DNA of 15,644 bases from Nitrososphaerota archaeon (GTDB lineage: Archaea > Thermoproteota > Bathyarchaeia > Bathyarchaeales > Bathycorpusculaceae), in the NCBI GenBank assembly GCA_031283385.1, contig JAITBW010000038.1, positions 1-15,644 on the forward strand, read 5' to 3'. Each line of letters begins with the position of its first letter. The first letter of the stretch is position 1. The translations under genes were made by a program, and so were the position numbers. A model generated the notes under the pieces. The model was not told the origin of the DNA. It did not search any database and saw only the letters and a program-made list of their open reading frames with translations. Below are positions 14,876 to 15,644 of this stretch, piece by piece.

Positions 14876-15644
14876 CTCTTTATGGTTCGTTTGTCAAGCA
14901 AATTAAAGAGCTCATATATCGCCGTCAATATGAAGCAATGAAACAGGTCAATATGGAATTGATACAGCTTTATTGGGAAATTGGCGCAGAAATTGACCGC
15001 AAACAACAAGAACAAGGTTGGGGTAAATCGATCGTTGAATTTTTAGCCAAAGAGCTTCAAAAAGAGTTTCCTGGCGTTCAAGGCTTTTCATCTCGTAATC
15101 TTTGGAGAATGCGAACATTTTATCTTGAATATTCACAAAAAACAAAACTGCCCCCATCGGGTGCAGAAATTAGTCAGTCGGCTCTGCCTACTTTATTGGC
15201 AGAAATTGGTTGGAAGAAAAATGTAGTCATAATGGAAAAATGCAAAGATCCCCTTGAGCGCGAGTTCTATATCAAAATGACCAAATGCTACGGTTGGACA
15301 AAAAACGTTCTAATTAACAACATCGAAAACAAGGCCTTTGAGAAATATCTCCTCAACCAAACTAACTTTGATAAAAACATACCTGAAAAATATAGACTAC
15401 AAGCAAAACTCGCCGTCAAAGACGACTACAACTTTGACTTTATAGAAATGGGCCTTGAACATAGTGAAGCCCAACTTGAAGCAGGTATCATAAACAATAT
15501 CAGAGCATTTTTAATAGAGATGGGAGGCGACTTTAGCTTTATTGGCAATCAATATCACCTTGACGTTGCCGATGATGACTACTACATCGATCTACTCCTA
15601 TACCACAGACGATTACGCTGTCTAATTGCTATTGACCTAAAAAC
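14860..15644 (+). CDS. DUF1016/YhcG-type PD-(D/E)XK nuclease family protein (3' end missing)
   Basis: This protein belongs to the DUF1016 (YhcG) family: an N-terminal winged-helix-like DUF1016_N domain and a C-terminal PD-(D/E)XK nuclease domain. Members occur next to restriction systems and mobile elements; cellular targets are poorly defined. Visible are MELIQLYWEIGAEID and QGWGKSIVEFLAKEL, then FPGVQGFSSRNLWRMRTFY (residues about 30–90). The linker LLAEIGWKKNVVIMEKCKDP and YNFDFIEMGLE follow, then the nuclease start FSFIGNQYHLDVADDDYYID. The metal-binding D244 is in YYIDLLLYHRR, and the (D/E)xK element reads IAIDLK (D259, K261), with Asp where relatives I recall have Glu. The gene runs off the window at 261 codons; about 80–100 residues are probably missing. 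GAGAGGGAG lies 8 nt before the ATG. It diverges from the element operon, so membership in the element is uncertain. Confidence 0.92.
   Translation, partial: MDKDIALYGSFVKQIKELIYRRQYEAMKQVNMELIQLYWEIGAEIDRKQQEQGWGKSIVEFLAKELQKEFPGVQGFSSRNLWRMRTFYLEYSQKTKLPPSGAEISQSALPTLLAEIGWKKNVVIMEKCKDPLEREFYIKMTKCYGWTKNVLINNIENKAFEKYLLNQTNFDKNIPEKYRLQAKLAVKDDYNFDFIEMGLEHSEAQLEAGIINNIRAFLIEMGGDFSFIGNQYHLDVADDDYYIDLLLYHRRLRCLIAIDLK

Noticed and set aside
14692..15157. Minus-strand open frames opposite the DUF1016 gene
   Set aside because: The plus-strand frame has clear DUF1016 motifs throughout; the opposite frames have no recognisable content or ribosome-binding site.

Overview
The window is a piece of an archaeal chromosome, A+T-rich by eye. 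It carries an HdrA–MvhD fusion, an archaeal/eukaryal-type tRNA methylthiotransferase, a short archaeal triosephosphate isomerase, an archaeal SelB-like translation-factor paralogue, TATA-type promoters, and Shine-Dalgarno sequences of the GAGG/GGTGA type. An uncultured anaerobic lineage of Thermoproteota such as Bathyarchaeia would fit. That placement is inference from gene types alone and was not tested against any database.

Region 1–6464 is housekeeping. The 3' part of hdrA (fused to mvhD) converges, 1 nt apart, on the tRNA-modification gene. A two-gene cassette follows: a ribbon-helix-helix regulator (2715–2870) overlapping an unknown acidic protein (2863–3162). On the minus strand, tpiA (4311–4994) and a DUF89/ARMT1-type damage-control phosphatase (3409–4290) form a short operon. 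This is divergent from a degenerate SelB/EF-Tu-like gene (5202–6179), which is followed by a small membrane protein.

Region 6566–7867 is a complete ISL3-family insertion sequence with one intact transposase, terminal inverted repeats starting GG, and a perfect 8-bp target duplication (AAAAAAGT). It lies just upstream of a PIG-V/GT-C-type membrane glycosyltransferase gene (8009–9160).

Region 9288–14672 looks like an integrated plasmid or virus. A single minus-strand operon runs from a TATA box at about 14666: two small paralogous proteins flanking a Cys-containing peptide, a 956-aa primase-polymerase/helicase with a C-terminal zinc ribbon, an unknown 154-aa protein, and a tyrosine integrase. 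Five of five junctions overlap (8, 4, 14, 8 and 8 nt), so translation is probably coupled throughout. The integrase carries a single-base frameshift that separates the catalytic tyrosine from the rest of the active site, so this copy may be immobile or may contain a sequence error. I could not find attachment repeats, so the outer limits are uncertain.

At the right edge a plus-strand DUF1016/YhcG-type PD-(D/E)XK nuclease gene (from 14860) runs off the window. It is not known whether it belongs to the element.

The most unusual property is compositional. Several genes switch abruptly, inside one reading frame, between amino-rich (A+C) and keto-rich (G+T) coding strands. This changes both codons and residues, and it affects host genes, the IS and the integrated element alike.
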